From Erythrobacter donghaensis (lineage in GTDB: Bacteria; Pseudomonadota; Alphaproteobacteria; Sphingomonadales; Sphingomonadaceae): DNA of 14,653 nt. Location of the stretch: contig NZ_LSJS01000314.1 in NCBI RefSeq assembly GCF_001557325.1, forward strand, positions 1 to 14,653. Direction: 5' to 3'. How positions within the stretch are numbered: the first letter of the stretch is position 1; every line of letters starts with the position of its first letter. The translations under genes and the position numbers were made by a program. The notes beneath the pieces were generated by a model, which was given only the letters and a program-made list of their open reading frames with translations, ran no database searches and had not been told where the DNA came from. Positions 6,568-14,653 of this stretch are shown one piece after another.

Positions 6568-8157
6568 ATGCTCGACGCCGCCATGCTGGCCCAGCTCAAG
6601 ACCTATCTCGGCAATCTTCGCGAGGGCATCGAACTGGTCGCCTCACTCGACGACAGCGAGAAGTCGCGGCAGACCCGTGCATTGATCGAGCAGATCGCCG
6701 CGCTGCACGACCTTGTCACCGCCCGCTTCGACGGCACCGACGCGAGGAAGCCCAGCTTCGTCATCCGCCGCGCGAGCGACGCCGAGAAGTGGGTGCGCTT
6801 CGCAGGGCTCCCGATGGGCCACGAATTCACCTCGCTGGTGCTCGCGCTGCTGTGGGCGGGCGGGCATCCCCCGAAAGTGGACGCCGACCTGATCGAACAG
6901 GTCCGCGCGCTGGAAGGCGACTACAATTTCGAGATGTTCTTCTCGCTCTCGTGCCATAACTGCCCCGACGTGGTGCAGGCGCTGACCCTGATGGCGCTGG
7001 AAAATCCGCGCATCACCGCGACCCTGATCGAGGGCGGCACCTTCCAGGACGAGGTCGAGCGCCGCGACATCATGGCCGTGCCTGCGACCTTCCTGAATGG
7101 CGAACCCTTCTACAACGGCAAGATGGAGCTGGCTGAGATCCTCAGCCGTCTCGACAAGAATGCCGACGCGAAGCAGGCCGAGAAGCTCAGCCAGAAGGCG
7201 CCCTTCGAGGTGCTGGTGGTCGGCGGCGGCCCGGCGGGCGCGGCGGCGGCGGTCTATACCGCCCGAAAAGGCTTCCGCACCGGCATCGCGGCGGAGCGCT
7301 TCGGCGGGCAGCTGATGGACACGCTCGGCATCGAAAACCTGCCCGGCACCCCCTACACCGAAGGCCCCAAGCTCACCGACAGCCTGAAGAAGCACGTCGG
7401 CGAATACGACATCGATCTGATGGACCTCGCCCGCGCGGTGGAACTGCGCGCGGCCAAGGACGTGGGCGGCTATCACGAGGTGGTGATGGCCAACGGCGCC
7501 ACGCTGCGCGCCCGCTCGCTGATCCTCTCCACCGGCGCGCGCTGGCGCAACCTCGGCGTGCCGGGCGAGGCGGAGTATCGCAACAAGGGCGTGGCCTATT
7601 GCCCGCATTGCGACGGCCCGCTGTTCAAGGGCAAGCGCATCGCGGTGATCGGCGGCGGCAATTCCGGCGTCGAGGCGGCGATCGACCTTGCCGGGATCGT
7701 CGGCCATGTCACCCTGATCGAGTTCGACGTGAAGCTGCGCGCCGACGAGGTGCTCCAGCGCAAGCTGCGCTCGATGGCGAACGTCGAGATCATCACCAAC
7801 GGCCAGACCACCGAGGTGCTGGGCGACGGCACCCGCGTCAACGGACTCGTGGTCAAGAACCGCGCCAATGGCGATGAACGCCGCATCCAGTTGGAAGGCG
7901 TGTTCGTCCAGATCGGCCTCGTCCCCAACACCGAATGGCTGGGTGGCGCGGGCTTGGAACTCAGCAAGTTCGGCGAGATCGTGATCGACGACCACGGCGC
8001 GACCAGCATCCCCGGCATTTACGCCGCGGGCGACTGCACCACCGTGCCGCACAAGCAGATCGTGGTGGCAATGGGCGAGGGCGCGAAGGCGGGGCTGGGG
8101 GCGTTCGACTTCCTGATCCGCAACGAGCCGGTCGAGGAAGTGGCGCAGGCGGCGTAA
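6568..8157 (+). CDS. ahpF: Alkyl hydroperoxide reductase subunit F (NADH:AhpC oxidoreductase)
   Basis: This 529-aa flavoenzyme passes electrons from NADH through FAD and two dithiols to oxidised AhpC. Domains in order: an N-terminal double thioredoxin-like domain (1 to about 200) with CHNC (Cys129, Cys132); an FAD domain beginning [10 protein letters not shown] (about 215-224); the central redox CPHC (Cys345, Cys348); an NADH-binding GGGNSG at about 362-367; and the C-terminal FAD motif GIYAAGDC. Both cysteine pairs fall on the same numbers as in E. coli AhpF. I chose the ATG at 6568 because GGAGG lies six nt upstream (6557-6561); the open frame extends further but into the repeat-rich spacer. 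Transcription ends at the intrinsic terminator at 8246-8277. Very secure. Confidence 0.98.
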   Translation: MLDAAMLAQLKTYLGNLREGIELVASLDDSEKSRQTRALIEQIAALHDLVTARFDGTDARKPSFVIRRASDAEKWVRFAGLPMGHEFTSLVLALLWAGGHPPKVDADLIEQVRALEGDYNFEMFFSLSCHNCPDVVQALTLMALENPRITATLIEGGTFQDEVERRDIMAVPATFLNGEPFYNGKMELAEILSRLDKNADAKQAEKLSQKAPFEVLVVGGGPAGAAAAVYTARKGFRTGIAAERFGGQLMDTLGIENLPGTPYTEGPKLTDSLKKHVGEYDIDLMDLARAVELRAAKDVGGYHEVVMANGATLRARSLILSTGARWRNLGVPGEAEYRNKGVAYCPHCDGPLFKGKRIAVIGGGNSGVEAAIDLAGIVGHVTLIEFDVKLRADEVLQRKLRSMANVEIITNGQTTEVLGDGTRVNGLVVKNRANGDERRIQLEGVFVQIGLVPNTEWLGGAGLELSKFGEIVIDDHGATSIPGIYAAGDCTTVPHKQIVVAMGEGAKAGLGAFDFLIRNEPVEEVAQAA

Positions 8158-8245
8158 TTAGTTGGGGCACGCCCGCCTCCGCGGGCGCGCTTCCTCGCTC
8201 ATGCGACCTGAGGGTCGCGTCGCTGCGGGCGGCCGTTCGGCCTTG
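8158..8245. repeat. Run of short hairpins after ahpF
   Basis: Three perfect short stem-loops stand in series before the terminator: GCCCGC-CTCC-GCGGGC at 8171-8186, GCGACC-TGAG-GGTCGC at 8203-8218, and GGCCG-TT-CGGCC at 8231-8242. No gene is seen. The sequence style is that of dispersed non-coding elements common in sphingomonad genomes (my recollection). Confidence 0.5.
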
Positions 8246-8277
8246 CGGGCTCCCCACGGGGGAGCCCGTTCTCATTT
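8246..8277 (+). terminator. Rho-independent terminator of ahpF
   Basis: A perfect 10-bp stem, CGGGCTCCCC (8246-8255) with GGGGAGCCCG (8259-8268) and loop ACG, is followed by the T-rich tail TTCTCATTT (8269-8277). It should end ahpF transcription and separate it from katG. Confidence 0.75.
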
Positions 8278-8286
8278 AACCCACTT

Positions 8287-8383
8287 CGTCATTGCGAGGA
8301 GCCGAAGGCGACGCGTCAATCCATCGACCACCAGCTAGCCGCAAACTCGGGCCTTGGATTGCTTCGCTTCGCTCGCAATGACG
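8287..8383. repeat. 97-bp palindromic MITE/REP-like element
   Basis: The ends are a perfect 12-bp inverted repeat: CGTCATTGCGAG at 8287-8298 and CTCGCAATGACG at 8372-8383. Inside, the arms continue as imperfect complements (GAGCCGAAGGCGACGCGTCAAT against ATTGCTTCGCTTCG, with gaps), so single strands could fold into one long hairpin. It has no coding capacity. The GTCATTGCGAG...GAAGCAATCC pattern is one I recall as dispersed in intergenic DNA of several proteobacteria; only one copy is present here. Confidence 0.7.
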
Positions 8384-8523
8384 TAACGCACTAATCGTCC
8401 CCCTCAATCAAACCCTCCGCATTAATCGATTGGACGCAATATCCTGAAAGCGTCATTCTCTCCCCATAGACTACGCGGCAGCGACGCGAGTCTGCATTTC
8501 GCCATGTCAGAGGAGAGACTATC
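8384..8523 (+). promoter_or_regulatory. katG upstream region and ribosome site
   Basis: These 140 nt between the MITE and katG should hold its promoter. TTGGAC at 8430-8435 could be a -35 box, with the poor match TCATTC 17 nt later at 8453-8458. The -35 overlaps a small dyad ATTG-N4-CAAT (8429-8440); ATTG and CAAT also flank the ahpC control region with a wider gap. AGGAG at 8511-8515, eight nt before the ATG, is a strong ribosome site. No confident operator can be named. Confidence 0.4.
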
Positions 8524-10743
<2,220 letters not shown>

Positions 10744-10768
10744 GCGCTGAAACGTTGACGCAGAACGG

Positions 10769-10799
10769 GGCCTCCGGTGGCGACACCGGGGGCCTTTTT
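10769..10799 (+). terminator. Rho-independent terminator of katG
   Basis: GGCCTCCGGTG (10769-10779) pairs with CACCGGGGGCC (10784-10794) over 11 positions including one G-U wobble. The loop is GCGA and five T follow (10795-10799). It starts 26 nt after the katG stop. Confidence 0.9.
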
Positions 10800-10855
10800 C
10801 GTGGGCCTCTCGCTTGATGCTTGATCGACGGGACGACCCGCCTAGGGTGCGCCTC

Positions 10856-12691
10856 ATGCGCAACCCCGCCCCCAAACTGCTCGCCGCCGCCGCCCTCATC
10901 GCAGCACCAGTGGCCGCCGAGGAAGCGCCCGCCAACCCCGCCGACACCCGCCCCGAAGCCACCCAGGGCATCGGCCCCGGCGCGCGTCCCGTGGGGGCGG
11001 AGTGGAGCCGCTCTCCTGTCGTCGCTCCCAACGCCATGGCCGCGACCGCGCATCCGCTCGCCACGCAAATCGCGCTCGACATCCTCAAGGCGGGCGGCAG
11101 CGCGGTCGATGCCGCCATCGCCGCCAACGCCGCATTGGGCCTGATGGAGCCGACCGGCAACGGCATCGGCGGCGATCTCTTCGCGATCGTCTGGGACCCC
11201 TCGAGCGGCGATTTCGTCGGCCTCAACGGATCGGGCCGTTCGCCGTCCGGCCAGACGCTCGCGCAGCTCAAGGCCAAGCTCCCCGCCGGCGCGACCAGCC
11301 TGCCGCCGGTCGGGCCGCTGCCCGTCACCATCCCCGGCACGGTCGATGCCTGGTTCGAACTGCACGCCCGCTACGGCCGGTTGCCGATGGAACAGGTGCT
11401 CGCCCCCGCGATCCGCTATGCCCGCGAGGGCCATCCGGTCGCGCCCGTCATCGCGATGTACATGGAGCGCGGCCTGAAGAACTTCGAACGCCAGCAGCAG
11501 AACACCCCGTTCGAATTCGAGAATGCGCGCAAGACATGGTTCGCGAGCGGTCGCGCGCCCCGGCCCGGCGAGATGTTCCGCAACCCCGATCTCGCCAGCA
11601 CGCTCGAGGCGATCGCCACGGGAGGCCGCGAGGCATTCTACGAGGGCGCGCTCGCCAAGGTGATGGTCGACTATCTGCAACGGCAGGGCAGCGCCTTCAC
11701 CCTCGCCGATTTCGCCGCGCACCGCAGCGAGTGGGTCGATGTCGCCTGCGTGACCTACCGAAAGGGTTACGAATTGTGCGAATTACCCCCCAATAGCCAG
11801 GGTTTTGCCGCGCTACAGATGGTCAATATCCTCAAACACGTCGAGCTTGCCCAGTGGGAGCGCGGGAGCCCGCAGGTGCTGCACTACATCACCGAGGCCA
11901 AGCGTCTGGCCTTCGAGGATGCCGCGCGCTTCTATGCCGATCCGGCCTTCGCAAAGACTCCGGCGGAACTGCTCACCGATGCATACGGCAAACAGCGCTT
12001 CGCTCTGATCGACCCCGCGAAAGCCACCCCCGCCTTCACCCCCGGCGCGCTGGTTGCACCCAAGCTCGAGGGCGAGGGCGACACCACCTACCTCACCGTC
12101 GCCGACAAGGACGGGATGATGGTGAGCCTGATCCAGTCGAACTATCGCGGCATGGGCGGCGGGCTGGTGCCCGACGGGCTCGGCTTCATGTTCCAGGACC
12201 GCGGCGAGCTCTACAGCCTCGATCCCGCCCACCCCAATGCCTATGCGCCCGCCAAGCGGCCCTTCCAGACGATCATCCCGGCCTTCATCAGGAAGGACGG
12301 CAAGCCCTGGGCGAGCTTCGGGCTGATGGGCGGGGGGATGCAGCCGCAGGGGCATGTGCAGGTGCTGGTCAACCTCGTCGACTACGGCATGAACCTGCAG
12401 GAGGCGGGCGATGCCGCGCGGCTCCACCACGATGGCGGGCGCCAGCCGACCGATGCGCTGGCCGGAAGCCCCGCGGACACCGCGCCCATCGACACGCTCG
12501 GCGTTTTGCAGGTCGAACCGGGCATCCCGACGGCGACGGTCGAGGCGCTGCGCGCAATGGGCCACAAGGTCGAGGTGGAGACCACCGGCATCCCCTTCGG
12601 CGGCTATCAGGCGATCGCGCGCGATCCGGTGAGCGGCGTCTACACCGGCGCAACCGAGATGCGCAAGGACGGTCAGGCAAGCGGCTTTTGA
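10856..12691 (+). CDS. ggt: Gamma-glutamyltranspeptidase-family protein, exported
   Basis: This 611-aa N-terminal-nucleophile hydrolase precursor is expected to self-cleave into two subunits. MRNPAPKLLAAAALIAAPVAA is a signal peptide, so the enzyme should act in the periplasm on glutathione or other gamma-glutamyl compounds. Seen: NAMAATAHPLATQIALDILKAGG and VDAAIAANAALGLMEPTGNGIGGD (early GGT blocks), and GEGDTTYLTVADKDG with Thr410 as the likely cleavage site and nucleophile. GGMQPQGHVQVLVNLVDYGMN and GVYTGATEMRKDG complete the C-terminal pattern. I chose the ATG at 10856 over an upstream TTG/ATG at 10814/10817 because it begins the signal peptide and has AGGG eight nt upstream. The GGT superfamily includes cephalosporin-acylase-like members, so substrate is inferred. 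No terminator is visible after it. Confidence 0.93.
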   Translation: MRNPAPKLLAAAALIAAPVAAEEAPANPADTRPEATQGIGPGARPVGAEWSRSPVVAPNAMAATAHPLATQIALDILKAGGSAVDAAIAANAALGLMEPTGNGIGGDLFAIVWDPSSGDFVGLNGSGRSPSGQTLAQLKAKLPAGATSLPPVGPLPVTIPGTVDAWFELHARYGRLPMEQVLAPAIRYAREGHPVAPVIAMYMERGLKNFERQQQNTPFEFENARKTWFASGRAPRPGEMFRNPDLASTLEAIATGGREAFYEGALAKVMVDYLQRQGSAFTLADFAAHRSEWVDVACVTYRKGYELCELPPNSQGFAALQMVNILKHVELAQWERGSPQVLHYITEAKRLAFEDAARFYADPAFAKTPAELLTDAYGKQRFALIDPAKATPAFTPGALVAPKLEGEGDTTYLTVADKDGMMVSLIQSNYRGMGGGLVPDGLGFMFQDRGELYSLDPAHPNAYAPAKRPFQTIIPAFIRKDGKPWASFGLMGGGMQPQGHVQVLVNLVDYGMNLQEAGDAARLHHDGGRQPTDALAGSPADTAPIDTLGVLQVEPGIPTATVEALRAMGHKVEVETTGIPFGGYQAIARDPVSGVYTGATEMRKDGQASGF

Positions 12692-12799
12692 CGGTTCCGG
12701 CCGCACGCCAAGGCTAAGATCTTGCGTTAACCCGCGATTCACGGGACTCGCGTAAACCCCTGAATTACCGAGCAGGGTTTCTCGCACAGGGCCGCAATC
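12692..12799 (+). promoter_or_regulatory. Spacer between ggt and the GNAT-like gene
   Basis: These 108 nt contain the palindrome AAGATCTT (12716-12723) and TTAACC (12727-12732). No convincing -35/-10 pair or terminator is seen. AGGG at 12788-12791, eight nt before the ATG, serves as ribosome site for the next gene. Confidence 0.3.
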
Positions 12800-13951
12800 A
12801 TGTCGCTGATCGACCCCATCCCGGTGCCGCCAACACGGCTGCGCGACGTCCGCGCGGCGTGGGGAGGGCACCATGATCCCGCCTTCGTCGCGCGGGACGA
12901 CCGGCTGCGGGCGAGACTGCTGCGCGCCGATCGCCTGTCCCTTGCGGAACACCGCGCCTGGGCAATCCTGAGCCAGCACGCCGCGCCCGGCAACATCTTC
13001 GCCGCCGACTGGCTGATGGCACCGGCCATGGCCCATGCGCGCTCGCGCACGGGTCGGCGGATGCATCTGGCCGCGGTCGAGGATGCGGCGGGAGACTGGC
13101 TCGGTGCGGTGCCGCTCACGCTCGGCAGGCTCGGCCCGCGCTCGCCGGTGCCGGTGCTGCGCAGCTGGCATTGCCCCGATGGCGGGATCGGCACGCCGCT
13201 GCTCCGGCCCGGCGCCGAGCGCGCCTTCTGGGAGGCGCTGCTGGCTCGGCTCGACCGCCATCCGGGCCTCGCGGCAGGCTTCATCGCGCGGAGCCTGCCG
13301 CTCGACGATCCCGCCACGCTCGCGCTCGCCAGCCTGTGCACCGAACAGGGCCGCCTGCTGCATCGCGGGCCGAGCATCATCCGCCGCGGGCGGAGCGCAG
13401 GGCGGCCGGGCGATCCGCGCGCGGCCGGGGTGATCGAGAAGCGGCTGACGCAGCTCGAAGCCCGGCTCGCTGCCCGCCTCGGCCCGGTGCGGCTCGCGCT
13501 GCACAGCCGCGCGGGCGATTGCGAGCCGTGGCTCGCCGCCTTCCTCGCGCTCGAACGCGGCGCCGGCATCGCCCGCCGCGCCGCCGAACCCTTGCGCACC
13601 GCGATTCGCGAAGGCCATCGCCGCGGCGCGGTGCGGCTGGTCAGCCTCAGCGCCGGCGAGACGATCGTCGCCATGTCCGGCTGGCTCGTCGCGGAGCGGC
13701 GCGGCTACGGCCTCGCCTGCGTGCACGACACCCGCCTCGCCGCCTATGCGCCGCACCGCCTGCTGCTGCGCCGGGTGACGGCGCTCGCCGCGCTCGAAGG
13801 ACTGACCCGCTTCGACGTCGGCGCAGGGTGCCATCCGGGCACCGAGGCGCTGTGGCCCGAGACCCGCGAATTCGCCGACTTCGCGCTTGCCATCGGCGGC
13901 CCCACCCGGCGCGCGCTGTTCGACCGGGCGATGCGCTCGCACTACTCTTAA
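12800..13951 (+). CDS. CelD/BcsL-like GNAT-fold acyltransferase (Acetyltransf_6 type)
   Basis: This 383-aa soluble protein has no signal peptide. The pattern fits the double-GNAT CelD-like family: an N-terminal half with PGNIFAADWLMAPAM at about 63-77 (the usual N-x-F...W-L block), and a C-terminal GNAT core at about 243-342. That core shows WLAAFLALERGAGIA, GAVRLVSLSAGETIVAMSGW, VHDTRLAAYAPHRLLLRRV and FDVGAG. Relatives are linked to exopolysaccharide or cell-wall modification, but no polysaccharide genes are nearby and the substrate is unknown. The usual Gly-Trp-Lys after the LALE segment is replaced by GAGIARRA. Start at 12800 with AGGG upstream. Its stop overlaps the stop of the convergent gene by 4 nt. 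Family call moderate, gene reality high. Confidence 0.78.
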   Translation: MSLIDPIPVPPTRLRDVRAAWGGHHDPAFVARDDRLRARLLRADRLSLAEHRAWAILSQHAAPGNIFAADWLMAPAMAHARSRTGRRMHLAAVEDAAGDWLGAVPLTLGRLGPRSPVPVLRSWHCPDGGIGTPLLRPGAERAFWEALLARLDRHPGLAAGFIARSLPLDDPATLALASLCTEQGRLLHRGPSIIRRGRSAGRPGDPRAAGVIEKRLTQLEARLAARLGPVRLALHSRAGDCEPWLAAFLALERGAGIARRAAEPLRTAIREGHRRGAVRLVSLSAGETIVAMSGWLVAERRGYGLACVHDTRLAAYAPHRLLLRRVTALAALEGLTRFDVGAGCHPGTEALWPETREFADFALAIGGPTRRALFDRAMRSHYS

Positions 13952-14653
13952 GCGGGGAGCGCCAGATGCTTGGCGCCGAATACCGCCTGCCAGCTCGCGA
14001 TCTCCTCGACCACCGCCTCGTCGAGCGCATGGATCAGGTCGGCGGCGGCGGCATAGGTCAGCGCTTGCGGCGCGCCCGACAGCAGCAGGCCGATGCGCTC
14101 CTCGATCGCGCGCAGCTTCTCGGCCGCGACATGCGAGATCGCGCCGAAGCGCTCGAAATCGGCGAAGTAGCGGATGCCTGACAGGTTCGCGCCGAGCGTC
14201 GGGAAGGCGACGCCGAAGAAGGTGAAGAACGGCGAGAGCGTTCCTGCCACCTGCTTGTCGATCAGCCCCAGCATCCCCGCGCCCTTCAGCGACAGATAGG
14301 CCAGCACCGAGGCGACCGCGAGCGCGAAGCAGGCTTCCGCGACCTTGTCGAGCCGGTGGTGGACGGTTTCGAGCTTGTGCGCCTTGGCCTTGTGGTAGCG
14401 CTGCTGCGCACACACGTGCGGGAGCACGATCCGCTCGAGCCCGGCGCGCAGATAATCCCGCGTCGCGGCGGCCTGCGGCAGGCCGACATCGCGCAGCGCG
14501 TGGCGGGCGAAATGCTCGGGCCAAGCGGCCCCGTCGCCGGTCGCGCCGCCGACCCGCGGCCATCGCCCCGTCGGCCGCGCCACGCCGAGCAGCAGCAGCG
14601 CCGGAGCGTGGCGCAGATATTCGGCCACGCGCCGCATCGCGAACCAGCGGCGG
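13948..14653 (-). CDS. Two-helix membrane protein resembling SLATT/DUF4231, C-terminal part (runs off right edge)
   Basis: The frame is open from the right edge to a TAA at 13948-13950, giving 234 visible residues. The true start is probably outside, since the sequence before the first ATG (14637) reads on as RRWFA and there is no ribosome site there. Counted from that ATG: a basic, histidine-rich helix AQQRYHKAKAHKLETVHHRL (77-96), a transmembrane segment about 100-119, a second about 131-154 ending in NLSGIRYF, then a long amphipathic helix AAEKLRAIEERIGLL and a WQAVFGAKHLALPA tail. This order matches the SLATT-type two-helix effectors as I recall them, usually fused to nucleotide-sensing domains upstream. 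That part is not in the window, so the assignment is tentative. Confidence 0.72.
   Translation of the reverse strand, partial: RRWFAMRRVAEYLRHAPALLLLGVARPTGRWPRVGGATGDGAAWPEHFARHALRDVGLPQAAATRDYLRAGLERIVLPHVCAQQRYHKAKAHKLETVHHRLDKVAEACFALAVASVLAYLSLKGAGMLGLIDKQVAGTLSPFFTFFGVAFPTLGANLSGIRYFADFERFGAISHVAAEKLRAIEERIGLLLSGAPQALTYAAAADLIHALDEAVVEEIASWQAVFGAKHLALPA

Noticed and set aside
10814..10858. Earlier TTG/ATG start for ggt
   Set aside because: It would place charged residues (LDRRDDPPRVR) before the signal peptide; the ATG at 10856 has AGGG at the right distance and starts the signal cleanly.
11813..14563. A 916-codon open frame on the minus strand opposite ggt and the GNAT gene
   Set aside because: It is arginine/alanine-rich antisense composition without recognisable motifs and conflicts with three supported genes.

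Overview
The window reads as chromosomal DNA of a GC-rich alphaproteobacterium, most likely a sphingomonad and perhaps Erythrobacteraceae. This rests on the roughly two-thirds G+C composition, on the style of the AhpC, AroC (MSWNTFGRV start) and TonB-like sequences, and on intergenic repeats of the GTCATTGCGAG type. It is a family-level impression from memory, not a search result. Fifteen percent or less of the window is non-coding. No tRNA, rRNA, CRISPR array, IS transposase or phage gene was seen.

Left part (1-5586). The minus strand carries the 5' end of an unknown gene (off the left edge), then, reading leftward from about 2969, ruvA, a secreted TonB_C-like protein, and ruvB. These three are tightly packed (14-nt spacing, then a TGATG overlap), so the extra gene is embedded in the Holliday-junction helicase operon. 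aroC (chorismate synthase) leaves divergently to the right. Facing it are a small multi-pass membrane protein, whose frame stays open beyond its TAG stop for another 34 codons, and an NAD-dependent epimerase/dehydratase.

Middle part (5587-10800). This is a peroxide-defence block on the plus strand: ahpC (2-Cys peroxiredoxin), ahpF (its NADH-dependent reductase, with both CxxC pairs at the E. coli positions), and katG (catalase-peroxidase). The ahpC-ahpF spacer is 224 nt and holds two large stem-loops that share an identical C-rich loop sequence. The ahpF-katG spacer is 366 nt and holds a run of hairpins, a clear intrinsic terminator and a 97-bp palindromic MITE/REP-like element. A strong terminator follows katG. 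Together AhpC/AhpF and KatG cover low and high peroxide levels. No oxyR-like regulator gene lies in the window.

Right part (10801-14653). A periplasmic gamma-glutamyltranspeptidase-family enzyme and a CelD-like GNAT acyltransferase follow on the plus strand. A convergent, right-truncated gene encodes a two-helix membrane domain resembling the SLATT/DUF4231 group. Its stop codon and that of the GNAT gene share a TTAA.

Most plausible novelties: the TonB-like passenger of the ruvAB operon, the in-frame amber in the small membrane protein, the paired stem-loops before ahpF, and the SLATT-like protein at the right edge.
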